Assembly (NCBI GenBank): GCA_037976565.1
Contig: CP137686.1
Location: 3,638,019 to 3,702,018 of the forward strand
From: Mesocentrotus franciscanus
Lineage: Eukaryota; Echinodermata; Echinoidea; Camarodonta; Strongylocentrotidae
Direction of reading: 5' to 3'
DNA length: 64,000 bases
Positions 37,923 to 46,517 of this stretch are shown here, piece by piece (position 1 is the stretch's first letter; every line of letters begins with the position of its first letter). The notes beneath the pieces were generated by a model. That model saw nothing but the letters and a program-made list of their open reading frames with translations, was not told where the DNA came from and made no database searches. Position numbers and translations under genes: made by a program.

Positions 37923-40788
37923 TCTGCTTGTCAGACGGTCATTACTGCATACTTGAACGCGGTATTAATGTCCTTCTTACTCTTGAAAGCATAAAAGCAG
38001 TATCTGTATGGGAAATTTAAATCCGATATTATCACATCCTGTCACTCTCTGTAACACGTCGTATTCCAATCCTCATTCCGTCTCCAGAAAATGATGGTCG
38101 ATGAGGCAGACATCAACGACCACATGGCAGGCATACCTCAGAAAAGACGGACCTCCGACAGCAATCTCTCTCTCAAGAAGCTGAAGGGGGCGTCGCCTCC
38201 CAGCCGCAGACCGACGTCCCCTGGGGCCCAGGGCGCCCTACTCAAGCAGCCGCTGCTGCTTCATCTGGTCCAACGAAGAGCCCAGAATGCCACCGCTAAT
38301 GGTGGTAATGTGGAGAACAAGAACTATGGTAAGAATCACTCGTATAGCTATCTACCATCTCTAATCCCCCACCTAAATAGTCATTATGAGTATTATTCGT
38401 GTACTATATTTCAAGTCAGATCATTCTGTTTTAAATTACCAGTACAGATTTAAACAAATTGAACGAAAAAATCCTCTTCCTAGCATTGTACGTCAGTTTC
38501 CTCTATGGAAACTATGGAATCGCTGTAAAAATCTTCCAAATGATGTAAAGTAGGGCTGTATAAGGCAGTTATTATCGTGATAATTTAAGGAGGCTCTCCA
38601 GTGTGCACTATAAATCTTCACTCTGGTTGCTTACTTACGAGCAATATTGAGGTAAAAACAAAGCATCACACCATGCCTCCTCTACAACGTAGCCGGAGGC
38701 ATTATGTTTTCTGGTTGTCCGTCCGTCCGTACGTACGTACGTCCGTATGTACGTCCCGTTCTTGTGATCGCGTTGTCTCAAGAACCAATTGATGGATTAC
38801 CGCCAAACTCGGGTCATGTATGTATCTTGCAGAGCTAATGAAGTGATTAGATTTTGGGGTCACGAGGTCCAAGGTCAAAGGTCACAGGGCCCATTATGTA
38901 TGCAAAAATAGTTCGTGATCGCGTTATCTCAAGAACCGATTGATGGATTACCGCCAAACTTGGGTCATGTATGTATCTTGCAGAGCTAATGAACTGATTA
39001 GATTTTGGGGTCACGAGGTCCAAGGTCAAAGGTCACAGGGCTCATTATGTATGCAAAAATAGCTTGTGATCGCGTTATCTCAAGAACCGATTGATGGATT
39101 ACCGCCAAACTTGGGTCATGTATGTATCTTGCAGAGCTAATGAACTGATTAGATTTTGGGGTCACGAGGTCAAAGGTCAAAGGTCACAGGGCTCATTATG
39201 TATGCAAAAATAGCTCGTGATCACGTTATCTCAAGAACCGATTGATGGATTACCGCCAAACTTGGGTCATGTATGTATCTTGCAGAGTCAATGAACTGAT
39301 TAGATTTGGGGTCACGAGGTCAAAGGTCACAGGGCTCATTATGTATCTCAAAATAGCTCGTGATCGCGTTATCATTAGAACCAACAGATGGATTACAATC
39401 AAACTTGAATTTTAAAAATTGCTTCCATTTTGGTTTGTAAAATTGCTCTATGGCGGAGGCATCATTTTCGACTGCGCGCAGTTGAAGTTCCATCTAGTTA
39501 TATTTCTTTCAGAGGGTAGCGGTATTAGTAGTGAATAACTTTCAGGATACTGAGAGGTAGTAGGGGTTAAGAAACGTAAGGTTCAAAATCCGATAAATCC
39601 ATGTTTGTAACTAAGAGATCCAAGGAGGAGGCGCGACGGCTCGGTGGTAGAACAGTGGTCTCGTAACCAGGGACCTCTCAGTTTCTTATCAAGTCGATGC
39701 GCTGCTGTCCTTTGCTAAGTTATTGATCATGATTACCAAGTCCCTCGGAGAGGACTTAAAGCCATTCATCCCCTGGTTGCTCACTAACGAGCACACACAT
39801 GCTTTCTTAGCAGTCAGGTAAAGTAAACAAACCAACCAACCAATCCTCTCTTCAGCATCGCACTAACAAATTTACTGTTTTTGTGTGTTTTAGGCTCATC
39901 GACCCCAGAGAGGTTACCTTCACCGGATGGCAAACCACCCGACCTATCCGTATCAAGCGATGAATCAGGAGGCTCCTCGGATGAGCTTGTCATCATCATG
40001 GATGGCATCAATGATGAGGTTGCCATGGAAACGAGCAGCAATGCATCATCAGAGGATGAGATGACGCCGGCACCATCATCATCCTCACCATCCCTTCCGG
40101 TTTCATCAGGGTCGACTACGACAAATCATGTGGATTCAAAGAAGTCGAACAATACGAACAAACATGGCAAGATGAATAATAACAATGTGCTTCCAACGTC
40201 TGAGCAGTCGAGCACTGCCACGTCAACGAACAATGTGAGGAATGCTTATCAGAGAACAGACTCTATGAACTCAGATATTGATGTGAATGCGGTCAATTCC
40301 AGACTGAGAATGAAAGTTATAAGGGAGGTCCGGAAACCAGGAAAAAGTAAGTGATGTTGTATCTAGAAATTATAACGATCGGAAAGGTGGACATGGACAA
40401 TGCACTATGAAAGCTTCAGTGGCAATAGACCAGTTGACTTATTTCTCGCGTACGACAAGGGTTGCTCTTGATTAACCATAAGTATGTTGGATGCTTGCCT
40501 GACATAGCAGTAGCATTTGTTCAATGAATTGAATGCATATCGTTGGTTATCAGTTACAGGGGTTCGGGAAAAAAAGTAATGATAAACTTGAATGTGTTAG
40601 TAAACTGGTGTGTTAAAAGTTGCCATCAGTCTGTATTACATTTTTGAATGAAAGTGAGATGCCCTACATGTGTAATTTTAAATGCAGTCCACTGTGTTAT
40701 TGTCAGATTGACAGGGTCTTCAGCTATCTTATGCTTTATCTATTTTCTTTGTGACAGCTTTGTACCCCCTCCCAGTCTCTGTTCTCTC

Positions 40789-40822
<34 letters not shown>

Positions 40823-41101
40823 CATGTGCATTATCAGAATTGAAAAATGAATTGATTTAATAATATCTACTTTCCATCTCCTGAAATCATCCATCCAGAC
40901 TTCAGACGTCTCTTTGAGGAGCTCAACCAAGTCCAAGGCGACGTCGACACCAAATACCTCTTCATCGAGAGCATCATCAACGAGGCCAAACGCTTCCGAC
41001 GCAAGACCCTCATCGGCATGCTGGAGACATTCCGCAGTTCCATGGTCACGTTCGAGAAGAAGCAGACATTAGGAAACACAGGATCAAATCACGTTAGATA
41101 G
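20699..41101 (+). CDS. INTS6: Integrator complex subunit 6 (INTS6), complete gene, 15 coding exons
   Basis: INTS6 belongs to the nuclear Integrator complex, which cleaves snRNA and promoter-proximal Pol II transcripts; in studied animals INTS6 helps tether PP2A to the complex (family knowledge). Coding exons: 20699-20809, 21015-21092, 22175-22324, 22676-22765, 25779-25971, 26556-26687, 33196-33383, 34146-34297, 34741-34971, 35578-35771, 36347-36612, 37425-37573, 38088-38328, 39894-40346, 40899-41101. All introns are GT-AG and every phase agrees. The product would be 943 residues, slightly longer than vertebrate INTS6 (about 890), if one missing base in exon 8 is allowed for. The VWA domain occupies about residues 1-230 with MIDAS DTSAS at 9-13, TT at 86-87 and ITDG at 128-131. 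A conserved middle region follows, then a Ser-rich acidic linker (about 730-860) and the basic, helical C-terminal domain in exons 14-15. The start ATG gives the family N-terminus [15 protein letters not shown] directly. Confidence 0.97.
21015..21092 (+). CDS. INTS6: INTS6 exon 2 (residues 38-63)
   Basis: Reads from [17 protein letters not shown] to the end of the second VWA strand. The acceptor is gtag and the donor gtctga; phase is 0 at both ends. The length matches the equivalent segment of vertebrate INTS6 without gaps. Confidence 0.96.
21890..21955 (+). repeat. Degenerate telomere-like CCTAACC stretch in INTS6 intron 2
   Basis: ccccaaccctaaacctaacc followed by diverged copies. Interstitial and short, not a chromosome end. 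Confidence 0.6.
22175..22324 (+). CDS. INTS6: INTS6 exon 3 (residues 64-113)
   Basis: Begins [19 protein letters not shown] and contains GLTTLG, the threonine-bearing MIDAS loop of VWA domains, then helix [10 protein letters not shown] and the conserved GIDNYGQ. Acceptor ttag, donor gtaagt, phase 0 at both ends. Confidence 0.97.
22676..22765 (+). CDS. INTS6: INTS6 exon 4 (residues 114-143)
   Basis: Encodes [18 protein letters not shown], containing the third MIDAS element (ITDG). Donor gtaaac, phase 0. The following 3-kb intron hosts two DNA transposons. Confidence 0.97.
22962..23256. mobile_element. Palindromic MITE in INTS6 intron 4
   Basis: The ends CTGGGGGGTGTTTCACAAAG and its reverse complement start a near-perfect inverted repeat of about 65 bases (22962-23026 against 23192-23256). 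The centre is unique and about 165 bases long. There is no transposase. I could not define a clear target duplication, so the superfamily is open. Confidence 0.85.
23500..23955. repeat. Left subterminal repeat array of the Harbinger element
   Basis: Dense short units of the type aaagcgtaac / aaagcttaac, in both orientations (the inverse reads gttacgcttt, tgacacgcttt). Similar units fill the right subterminal region at 25080-25390. Arrays like this often serve as transposase or Myb-protein binding sites in Harbinger elements; that role is inference here. Confidence 0.7.
23956..24950 (-). pseudogene. HARBI1-like DDE transposase, C-terminally truncated
   Basis: The frame is open on the minus strand from about 24950 to the stop at 23956, with an internal Met at 24696 before a 246-residue stretch. 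The N-terminal part reads [20 protein letters not shown] and [16 protein letters not shown], typical of HARBI1/PIF nucleases. From the internal Met, the first catalytic Asp is residue 111 (GALDGKH) and the second residue 202 (ILGDDAF). The frame runs to RISRGRRV, then switches to subterminal repeat sequence and stops. The catalytic Glu normally a residue or two later, and the rest of the fold, are gone. A likely N-terminal start (ATG at 25034-25032) is in another frame, so there is also a frameshift near 24940. The partner Myb-like protein of Harbinger elements is absent. Confidence 0.92.
25080..25390. repeat. Right subterminal repeat array of the Harbinger element
   Basis: Repeated tatcaaagcgtga, tatcagagcgta and tatcaaagctta units at spacings of roughly 10-20 bases, mirroring the left array. 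Confidence 0.7.
25779..25971 (+). CDS. INTS6: INTS6 exon 5 (residues 144-208)
   Basis: Encodes [20 protein letters not shown], a very conserved block, then a variable loop and SSMCDVTGG. The exon ends in phase 1 (GGA G|gtgagg). Acceptor tcttgcag. Confidence 0.97.
26556..26687 (+). CDS. INTS6: INTS6 exon 6 (residues 208-252)
   Basis: Starts with the last two bases of a Gly codon and encodes [20 protein letters not shown], the end of the VWA fold, then [16 protein letters not shown]. It ends in phase 1 at donor gtaagt. The following intron is the largest in the gene (6.5 kb). Confidence 0.97.
26688..30540. other. INTS6 intron 6, left part
   Basis: Starts the 6.5-kb intron 26688-33195. I see an imperfect inverted pair about 27130-27480 (gtttcataaaac / gttttgtgaaac-like, probably MITE remains) and a (CA)8-9 at about 29837. 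No coding signal. Confidence 0.5.
30540..30810 (+). repeat. CT-rich low-complexity tract
   Basis: Interrupted tctctc/tttctc repeats. The overlapping Ser/Leu-rich open frames (for example 30425-30862) are products of this composition. Confidence 0.85.
30857..31047. mobile_element. pogo/Tc1-like palindromic MITE, copy 1 (INTS6 intron 6)
   Basis: The ends CAGTGAAACCTGCT... and ...CAGGTTTCACTG are flanked by TA. The body repeats (t)aaagaccacctg in both orientations. The 191-bp size, CAGT end and TA target fit pogo/Tigger-related MITEs. Confidence 0.85.
31250..31610 (+). repeat. (TCTCTG)n/(TC)n microsatellite, about 360 bp
   Basis: Compound repeat with tandem subrepeats (a ctctctctcagtctctgtctgtctctccc-like phrase recurs). 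The open frames of 122-153 codons on both strands over it are artefacts. Confidence 0.95.
31730..32445 (+). mobile_element. 5'-truncated non-LTR retrotransposon (CR1/Jockey-like), 3' end
   Basis: 31853-32059 encodes [16 protein letters not shown] and then [20 protein letters not shown], the typical extreme C-terminus of LINE reverse transcriptase ORFs. An AT-rich 3' UTR follows, ending in an (ATAAA/ATAA)n tail at about 32403-32445. Stops upstream of 31853 show it is dead. It lies sense to INTS6 in intron 6. Confidence 0.8.
33196..33383 (+). CDS. INTS6: INTS6 exon 7 (residues 252-314)
   Basis: Encodes a variable Pro-rich stretch and then the conserved [20 protein letters not shown] and [12 protein letters not shown]. 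Acceptor tctacag, donor gtatgt, ending phase 0. Confidence 0.96.
33441..33717 (+). mobile_element. tRNA-derived SINE in INTS6 intron 7
   Basis: Box A-like (tctagtggatacg) and box B-like (gggttcgtggtctgaaa) promoter elements are followed by the body ccactctccacccaggtgtt and a (TTA)n tail at about 33703-33714. The most complete copy of this family in the window. Confidence 0.85.
34146..34297 (+). CDS. INTS6: INTS6 exon 8 (residues 315-365), frameshifted by one missing base
   Basis: Reads [20 protein letters not shown] then [10 protein letters not shown], after which the frame meets TGA at 34250-34252. One extra C in the run at 34246-34248 would give [17 protein letters not shown], as the family has. 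The exon is 152 nt; 153 are needed for phase 0 at both ends. Splice sites are intact (tatag / gtaaga). A sequencing or assembly error in a C-run is most likely; a real null allele is possible. Confidence 0.93.
34498..34570 (+). repeat. (TC)n microsatellite in INTS6 intron 8
   Basis: ctctctctctctctctctct run, followed at about 34665-34725 by a TTG/TTA-rich tract directly before exon 9. Confidence 0.9.
34741..34971 (+). CDS. INTS6: INTS6 exon 9 (residues 366-442)
   Basis: Encodes HPFGY-like [20 protein letters not shown] then [39 protein letters not shown]. The exon is markedly GC-rich against an AT-rich intron. Donor gtgcgc is weak; the phase 0 end joins directly to PLK of exon 10. Confidence 0.97.
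35578..35771 (+). CDS. INTS6: INTS6 exon 10 (residues 443-507)
   Basis: Encodes [20 protein letters not shown] and the conserved [17 protein letters not shown]. It ends with two bases of an Arg codon (phase 2) at donor gtatgt. Confidence 0.97.
35850..36001 (+). mobile_element. LINE 3' end with (ATTGA)n tail in INTS6 intron 10
   Basis: An AT-rich 3' UTR-like stretch ends ggaaataaattatttgaatt followed by repeated gaattgaattga, a common 3' tail of CR1-like LINEs. No coding part remains; the left boundary is uncertain. Confidence 0.55.
36086..36275. mobile_element. pogo/Tc1-like palindromic MITE, copy 2 (INTS6 intron 10)
   Basis: CAGTGAAACCTGTCTATAAA at the left and inverted cagGTTTGACTG at the right, TA on both sides. 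Same family and size (190 bp) as 30857-31047, in the opposite orientation. Confidence 0.85.
36347..36612 (+). CDS. INTS6: INTS6 exon 11 (residues 507-596)
   Basis: Encodes [38 protein letters not shown] and [20 protein letters not shown]. It ends in phase 1 at a non-canonical-looking donor, gtaataat, whose downstream bases are the AAT-repeat tail of an antisense SINE. Confidence 0.97.
36613..36930 (-). mobile_element. Antisense SINE abutting the INTS6 exon 11 splice donor
   Basis: An (AAT)11-12 tract at 36615-36649 is the inverted 3' tail. It is followed in inverse order by the family body (acccaccctgggtggagtgt, gccaaaagacaaattagtgc) and tRNA-like head (cagcgaaccctgagatccac, gtacccactacacctctac). 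The repeat begins inside the donor site itself. Confidence 0.85.
37425..37573 (+). CDS. INTS6: INTS6 exon 12 (residues 596-645)
   Basis: Encodes [20 protein letters not shown] and [20 protein letters not shown], an invariant family block. Acceptor ttgcag, donor gtacga, ends in phase 0. Confidence 0.97.
37630..37917 (+). repeat. CT microsatellites and (AT)20 in INTS6 intron 12
   Basis: Three CT runs (37630-37658, 37735-37778) and an (AT)n at 37878-37918. The open frames over them are artefacts. Confidence 0.9.
38088..38328 (+). CDS. INTS6: INTS6 exon 13 (residues 646-726)
   Basis: Encodes [11 protein letters not shown] and a basic, Pro/Ser-rich stretch with probable nuclear localisation sequence (QKRRTSD, LKKLKG, SRRPTS). 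It ends in phase 1 at donor gtaaga. Confidence 0.95.
38673..39462 (+). mobile_element. Repeat element with 151-bp tandem units, INTS6 intron 13
   Basis: The ends ATGCCTCCTCT and, inverted, ATGCCTCCGCC flank an array whose gatc(g/a)cgtt phrase recurs at 38766, 38917, 39068, 39219 and 39362, i.e. 151-bp units. The left end has a (CGTA/CGTC)n run. A shorter copy with about two units lies at 42571-43019. Each unit contains direct AGGTCA half-sites. Confidence 0.8.
39621..39800 (+). mobile_element. Second SINE family in INTS6 intron 13
   Basis: The tRNA-like head ggcgcgacggctcggtggta followed by gaacagtggtctcgtaacca has a box A-like segment; box B is eroded. The body ends near the tetranucleotide-like accaaccaacc. 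Confidence 0.65.
39894..40346 (+). CDS. INTS6: INTS6 exon 14 (residues 726-877)
   Basis: Low-complexity Ser/Asp/Glu-rich linker ([27 protein letters not shown]) and Asn-rich segment, then [17 protein letters not shown], the start of the conserved C-terminal domain. Most divergent part of the protein; the open frame and phases support it. Donor gtaagt. Confidence 0.94.
40793..40820 (+). repeat. (TC)14 microsatellite in INTS6 intron 14
   Basis: Uninterrupted ctctctctctctctctctct run 80 bases before the exon 15 acceptor. Confidence 0.9.
40899..41101 (+). CDS. INTS6: INTS6 exon 15 and stop (residues 877-943)
   Basis: Encodes the helical C-terminal domain [44 protein letters not shown], ending at TAG 41099-41101. 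This domain is shared with INTS6-like/SAGE/DDX26B proteins (family knowledge). Confidence 0.96.
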
Positions 41102-42380
41102 CATTGGATCGATTGGACGTTCAATTCCTGTGTGAACTGTCTGGACAGTGCTTTCCAATTCTGATATTGTCAATTCCTGTCCTGCCTACTTATGTAATTT
41201 ATTGATTTTTTTTGTAAGTTATGAAAATGTTTTTTTCTCCCTTGGTTTATTTTCTTCGTGTTATTTGAGTTTTGTTGCATTTTTTTTTTTTTCAACGTTT
41301 TTCTTTTTTTCGTTACCGAATAGAATTCATAAGAAACTTTGCAAGGTTTCTTTAAAGACTTTCTTCTGTTTAAGCATTTGGGAGACCGTTGTATCGAAGC
41401 TGCATTCTCATTTGCCAAAAGCTGATTAGTCCTGACACCTCCTGCATAACATGTTATGTTTCAAAGGCAACTTCATAAATGAAAAGCAAACAACTAGTCC
41501 ATATTGGAGATTGATTTTTGGAGTTGAATTTGATTGTACATTTTTATGTAGGAGGCCTTTTGAAAATAATTGCTATTCTCCATTCTCCAATTTCCTATAA
41601 AAAATAATAGATATGGTTTATTATCCCCCCAAAAAAAAATAGTGTCTACAAGAAATTGATTATTTGGGATTCCAACAGTTACATTTCTGCTATCAATAAC
41701 CAAAGTTCTGGTAAATGTATATTTAATACACAATAGACGACTAATGCATTTAATGTTATAATCAACCGTGATCGAGTTATGTCCCTGTGCTTCATATCCT
41801 TAGGTTATTTTTCCCTTTCCGTCTTGGCCTTTTTTCGAAGATGTGCCTTTCTCCCGTCGCTATCGACAACCGTGAAGTCCCGGTGGACGTGTTTGGCGAT
41901 AGATCTGTTCACACATGTATTCAAAATTCAACTTGTTATTATGTGTCTAACAAGCCTGTGGCAAGAGTCTCGTGTTCCTCAATTCTTCTATTTAAAAATT
42001 TGAATTTATTTGTGTACGAGGTTAAGAGGCATGAAATAGTAACTCGGTCGGGGAGGGGCGGGGCGATGGGGGTTGGTTTTGATGATATCTCCCGTTGCCT
42101 ACGGGAACTGGGTGGTCCCCATGCTAAGTCTATGGGAATGAGAAATTTCAGTAGTCGACGGGTTAAGAACAAGCTTGCCAGAATTTCAGGAGGAGTTTAA
42201 AAGGGAGGGGCAGGGCGGGGCGGGGTGACATCAAGTCCCTTCCTTGGTAGATCTACGTTCCCCACATTGCTTTGTGTCCAGTATCTGAATGTGATTCATG
42301 TGGTTTGCAATGTTCAATTGGAATCATTACACAAAGAGTATTGAATTGTATGTATGGACAAATAAAAAAGATGTTTTAGA
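41102..42380 (+). other. INTS6 3' UTR (inferred) with AATAAA signals
   Basis: The first AATAAA after the stop codon that I can see is at 42361-42366, with a second at 42398-42403, so a 1.26-1.3 kb 3' UTR is the simplest model. A 137-codon open frame at 41787-42200 shows no recognisable domain and I do not call it a gene. Confidence 0.5.
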
Positions 42381-42570
42381 TGAATTTATATTAAAAAAAT
42401 AAACAATATGCTCTGTTGCAATTTTTCAACCCTTGTCTGCCTTCCTTACATCATTGTGTGTATACCTTTCTCTAACGATGGTGATGTGTGGCGTTTGATT
42501 TTGAGTATAGGCCACTGCATATCTCATATTCTAAAAACGACTACATGTAGTAGAGATAGTGCCCTTTTTT

Positions 42571-43019
42571 ATGCCTCTGCTACAAAGCAGCCGGAGTAGT
42601 CCGTACGTCCGTCCGTACGTCCGTACGTCCCGTTCTCGTGATCGCGTTATCTCATGAACCAATTGATGGATTTCCGCCAAACTTGGGTCATGGAGTATCT
42701 TGCAGAATCAATGAACTGAGTAGATTTTGGGGTCATGAGGTCCAAGGTCCAAGGTCACAGGGCTCATTATGTATGCAAAAATAGCTTGTGAACGTATTAT
42801 CAATAGAACCAACGGATGGATTACTATCAAACTCGAGACATGTATGTATCTTGCAGAGCCAATGAACTGATTAGATTTTAGGGTCATGAGGTCAAAGATC
42901 AAAGGGTCATTATTGTTTTTGAAAAATAGCTTGTTAACCTGTTAATGAATTAAAATCAAACATGAATTTTAAAAATTGCTTCTGTTATGGTTTGTAAAAT
43001 TGCTCCATGGCGGAGGCAT
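42571..43019 (+). mobile_element. Second copy of the 151-bp-unit element
   Basis: Ends ATGCCTCTGC and inverse of ATGCCTCCGC, with tccgtacgtccgtccgtacg near the left end and about 1.7 internal units. It is 341 bp shorter than the intron 13 copy, mostly through fewer units. Confidence 0.8.
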
Positions 43020-43179
43020 CATATTCTACTGCGCGCAGTCGAACATCCATTTAGTTTCACAATATGTCAAGAACTTCTTGAGGTATGAGCATCAAACATG
43101 GTGACAGCATTACTATAGGAAGATGATCCATTTTAGGGCTAGTAGGTCAATTTTAAAGGCTTTTTGTTTTCATTGAGGA

Positions 43180-43330
43180 GGCGAGTTGGCTCAGTCGGTA
43201 AAGTGTCTGCCTGTTGAACCAAAGATCGTGGGTTCGAATCCAACCCAGGCAGATGACTGAAGCCTTCGTTGTGTGTTAACTTGCCCCTCCCCCGTTTCAT
43301 AGATGCAGGCTATGTTAAGTGGAAAACACT
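43180..43330 (+). mobile_element. SINE with well-preserved Pol III promoter
   Basis: Box A TGGCTCAGTCGG (43187-43198) and a perfect box B GGTTCGAATCC (43231-43241) lie 33 bases apart, as in a tRNA. The 5' and 3' arms do not pair as an acceptor stem, so I call a tRNA-derived SINE rather than a tRNA gene. Confidence 0.7.
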
Positions 43331-43582
43331 CCGTCCCTACACTAACTGAATTCCATTCTGAACCAAACACTATACCCAACCCAAGCCTGGATCAATTGTT
43401 GCTGGAGCATATAATAAAGATCATGAGAGATATGAATATTTGGACCTATACAGTCTTAACGACTGAGTTCCTGAATTCTGATATTAATATTATTGAAAAA
43501 ATGGGGGGCTTTGAGCCTTCAGTCGATAAAAGTGGCCCGATACGCTTGGAATTTTAGTGGCGTCACACAAGATGCACAACTT

Positions 43583-44080
43583 AAGGAAAAGTCCACCCTG
43601 ATATTAAGTTGGTTTTAATAGAAGCAGAAAAATCAGAGGAACAGTTCAGTGAAAGTTTGAGCAAATTCCAATTAAAAATAAAAAAGTTATGATTTTTTGA
43701 AGTTGTGATCAATCAAACACAAATTGGCAACTCTGTGACGTATCTTGCTAGCTCCCCTCCCATTTGCTCTGTACATAACATTTCATTAACTTTCATTTTC
43801 TTCGTTATTGATGATGGACTAGATTTTGTCCATATAGGGGTTGTATAGAAACATATTTGCAGTAGGTATATTTAGGGTGCATGTATGATTGAATATTAAT
43901 TTTCTAGAGAGAAATTTCGGATTTTTTTAATTTTTAGTACAGGGCAAATGGGAGGGGGCCTCGCAAGATATGTCACAGAGTTGCCTAATTGTGTTTGACT
44001 GATCACAATTTCAAGAGTTCATTGCATAACTTTCTTGGTTTTAATCAGAATTTACTCAAACTATCACTGACTTTCCCTTT
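43583..44080. mobile_element. MITE family M, intact copy
   Basis: Left end aaggaaaagtccaccctgat and right end (inverted) aaagggaaagtcagtgatag. The arms share cagtgaaagtttgagcaaat and its complement. The same family interrupts the LINE at 49688-50278 and the duplicated unit at 47588. Confidence 0.75.
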
Positions 44081-44589
44081 AAATGATTCGTAGTCACTTC
44101 ACATTTGGCTTAATTAAAGCCTGTCTGCCCTAGTTTGGCCAGGAGGGATTAGACCTCCCTGCGTGGTCACTGACGGGTGGTTATCTCATCAAATCAGCTC
44201 TCAATTAACATAAGAAAAGGGGGATCATGGGGACCAACGGGTACCGCTTAGGCATTGTTTGCTTTATAGAGGGCGCAAGTATCTACAAGTAGTGCAGTCC
44301 CGCTTTAAGATATCAAGCAGTCTTTGTGCTACGTTGTCATTTTAGACCATTATGCACCTCTCTCAGAAAGAGTTCAAAAATATTCAAAACTCCTCCTTTA
44401 GCATATTTTTCCTTCAAATCCAGCCAGTTAGAGTCATGCCATCTCTAAAGGCTGTTACATATATTTATGTTGAAATTAAATAACATGAGTGGAAGCTCAT
44501 CCCTGTATTGTAACCTCTTTAATAAGCAAAGATAAGCAAATCACCCTGCTATACACAAAATGTAGTCCAGAGTCTAGACGGGTTTTTTT

Positions 44590-44797
44590 TGTCAGGAGTC
44601 CTCCCATCCACTACCTGCTGCAAGCCGAAGATGGCGGGATCATTATATATATATATATATCTCTCCACCTATCCGTATGCATCGGTGGTACGCCCAGCCT
44701 TTTTTCGCCGGGCGCGGCGTAGAATTTCGGGGATCACGCAAAATATTTGGCTTGCAGTAAGTAGGGGAAGATCGCGTTACGTTGGTGGAGATTGTAC
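44590..44797. repeat. Dispersed inverted repeat with (AT)n
   Basis: cctgctgcaagccgaagatg at 44612 and, inverted, gcttgcagtaagtaggggaag near 44751. It is related to about 14530-14615. An (AT)10 lies at 44645-44660. Confidence 0.55.
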
Positions 44798-46517
44798 AAA
44801 AATCAAATCGGCCAGATTTGGGGCTACCCAAAAAGTTGAAAATCAACAAATGATTTTAAGCATTTCCAAGCAAACTATTACATGTATTAATCTGCTCCTG
44901 TGTTTATGAATGATTGAAAATAAAGAATTTAATTTTACCTGATGATGAATACCTTATCATTTTGACAGCAGCCTGTTTGTAATAGAAAGTTATTATTTGT
45001 ATTTTTTTACTTATTACTTTAGTGAACATGATTACAAGATTCATTACAAAGAACACAACTGAGCTGTCAAATAATATCTCCTTCACAGCATCGGTTGAGC
45101 TAGGCTTCAGTTCTCAACTTGCTGTTGTGTTCTTGTTACGTCGCCATCTCTCGGTTCTGATAAAGTTTTTAAAGCTTTTCACGTTTATCAGTCAAGTTCC
45201 TTAAGGGAGAGGGAGAGAGAGAGAGAGAGATAGGGAGGGGGACAAAGAAATAAAGAAAGCTTTTCACGTTTATCAGTCAATATGCTTTCTCATCACAATC
45301 ACAAGGAGAGAGAGAGAGAGAAGAGGAGTGGGTGAGAGAAAAAGGGGACGAACCAAGAAAACGAGAAAGAAACGGCAAGAATTTGAGAAAGGAAAATTGT
45401 AATCACTATTAAATAACGTAAGAAAAATGAAAAAGAACCCACTTTTGTCATGGGAACATGTATAGATGTGACCTTTACCATTAAAAAGGCCAAAAATCAC
45501 ACGATATTAACATTTGCCGGTAAATAAGCTTCGCAAAATGGAAAGTTATATGCCTAAATATAGGCCTACGATTGAAAATGCCCTGATTTTCCGTTTTCAA
45601 ATCTTTTCAGCTATGATTTTTTTTTGTAAATATGCATATTGACCTCTGTCAACTTCTTAGTGAAAGGGTATTCCCCCTTTTTCCCCTTCTTTTTTTCTTT
45701 AATGATATTTTCCCCGACGAAAGATGTCTTGTGAATATTTCTTTCTTCAAAATTCTGTTCTTGGATCTACATTATGTCTTTCCTTTCACTTTCCTTCCTT
45801 TTAACGACTTTACCGCAACTGCAAAAAGATGTGACTGGGCATTTTCCCTAGGGAAAACATAATTTATTTATTATTTATTTTAGTTTTAGTACAGAGCAAC
45901 TAAAATGTCGAATCACCATTCAAAAGGGCCGCGAGGAGTGACCCCTTTTTTCAAAATGGTCGATTAACACTTTGAACATGCTGGATCCAACATTATAAAT
46001 ATTTGTGTTAATCTGACTTTTTGAAAATTTCGTCATTTCTCGGCCGTTTTAAATGATGATTTTAAAGACTCAAATAATAAAATATTTCCGTGTTAAGAGT
46101 GTAGGTAATGCAATAGCTATTAAAAGTACCCTTCAGTTGTATTCTTCAAATACTTTTTGCAATTTTGTTTGCATTTCTTTGTCATAATATCAAAATAATC
46201 AAATGATGAATTTCGAACCGAATTTGTAGTGGGTATAGAAAGCAAGAGAAAAAACAAACATGAAAAGCAGAAGAGGATGTAAGGTTATTATTTGTAAGAA
46301 AATATTGTAATGACTGTAAGGGAAACAAAATGACATATTAATTTTTGTAAAACAAGTCGATTCGATGTGATCTTGAATAGAAGATGACTGTAATACGATA
46401 AACAAAAGTAAAACTTGGGAATTTGTAATCACTCTACTTTCATTTAATGCAAAAGTCTCATCTTGCAATCATATTGGTAATTTCAATTTTTGTCATGTAC
46501 TAAAGGGAAATTCAGCT
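44798..46517. repeat. Tandem duplication, copy 1 (segments A1 44798-45832, B1 45833-46517)
   Basis: A1 begins aaatcaaatcggccagattt and B1 begins gactgggcattttccctagg. Copy 2 starts at 46518, a 1,720-bp offset, with well over 95% identity by eye. No coding signal; short GA runs within. Confidence 0.9.

Noticed and set aside
38329..38550. Possible extension of INTS6 exon 13 or a LINE remnant ([22 protein letters not shown])
   Set aside because: The canonical donor at 38328 joins in phase to exon 14; the downstream similarity to LINE C-termini is too weak to annotate.
41787..42200. 137-codon frame downstream of INTS6
   Set aside because: Lies in the inferred 3' UTR, overlaps other frames and has no recognisable domain.
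43180..43252. Candidate functional tRNA gene (good A and B boxes)
   Set aside because: No acceptor-stem pairing, and SINE body sequence continues downstream.
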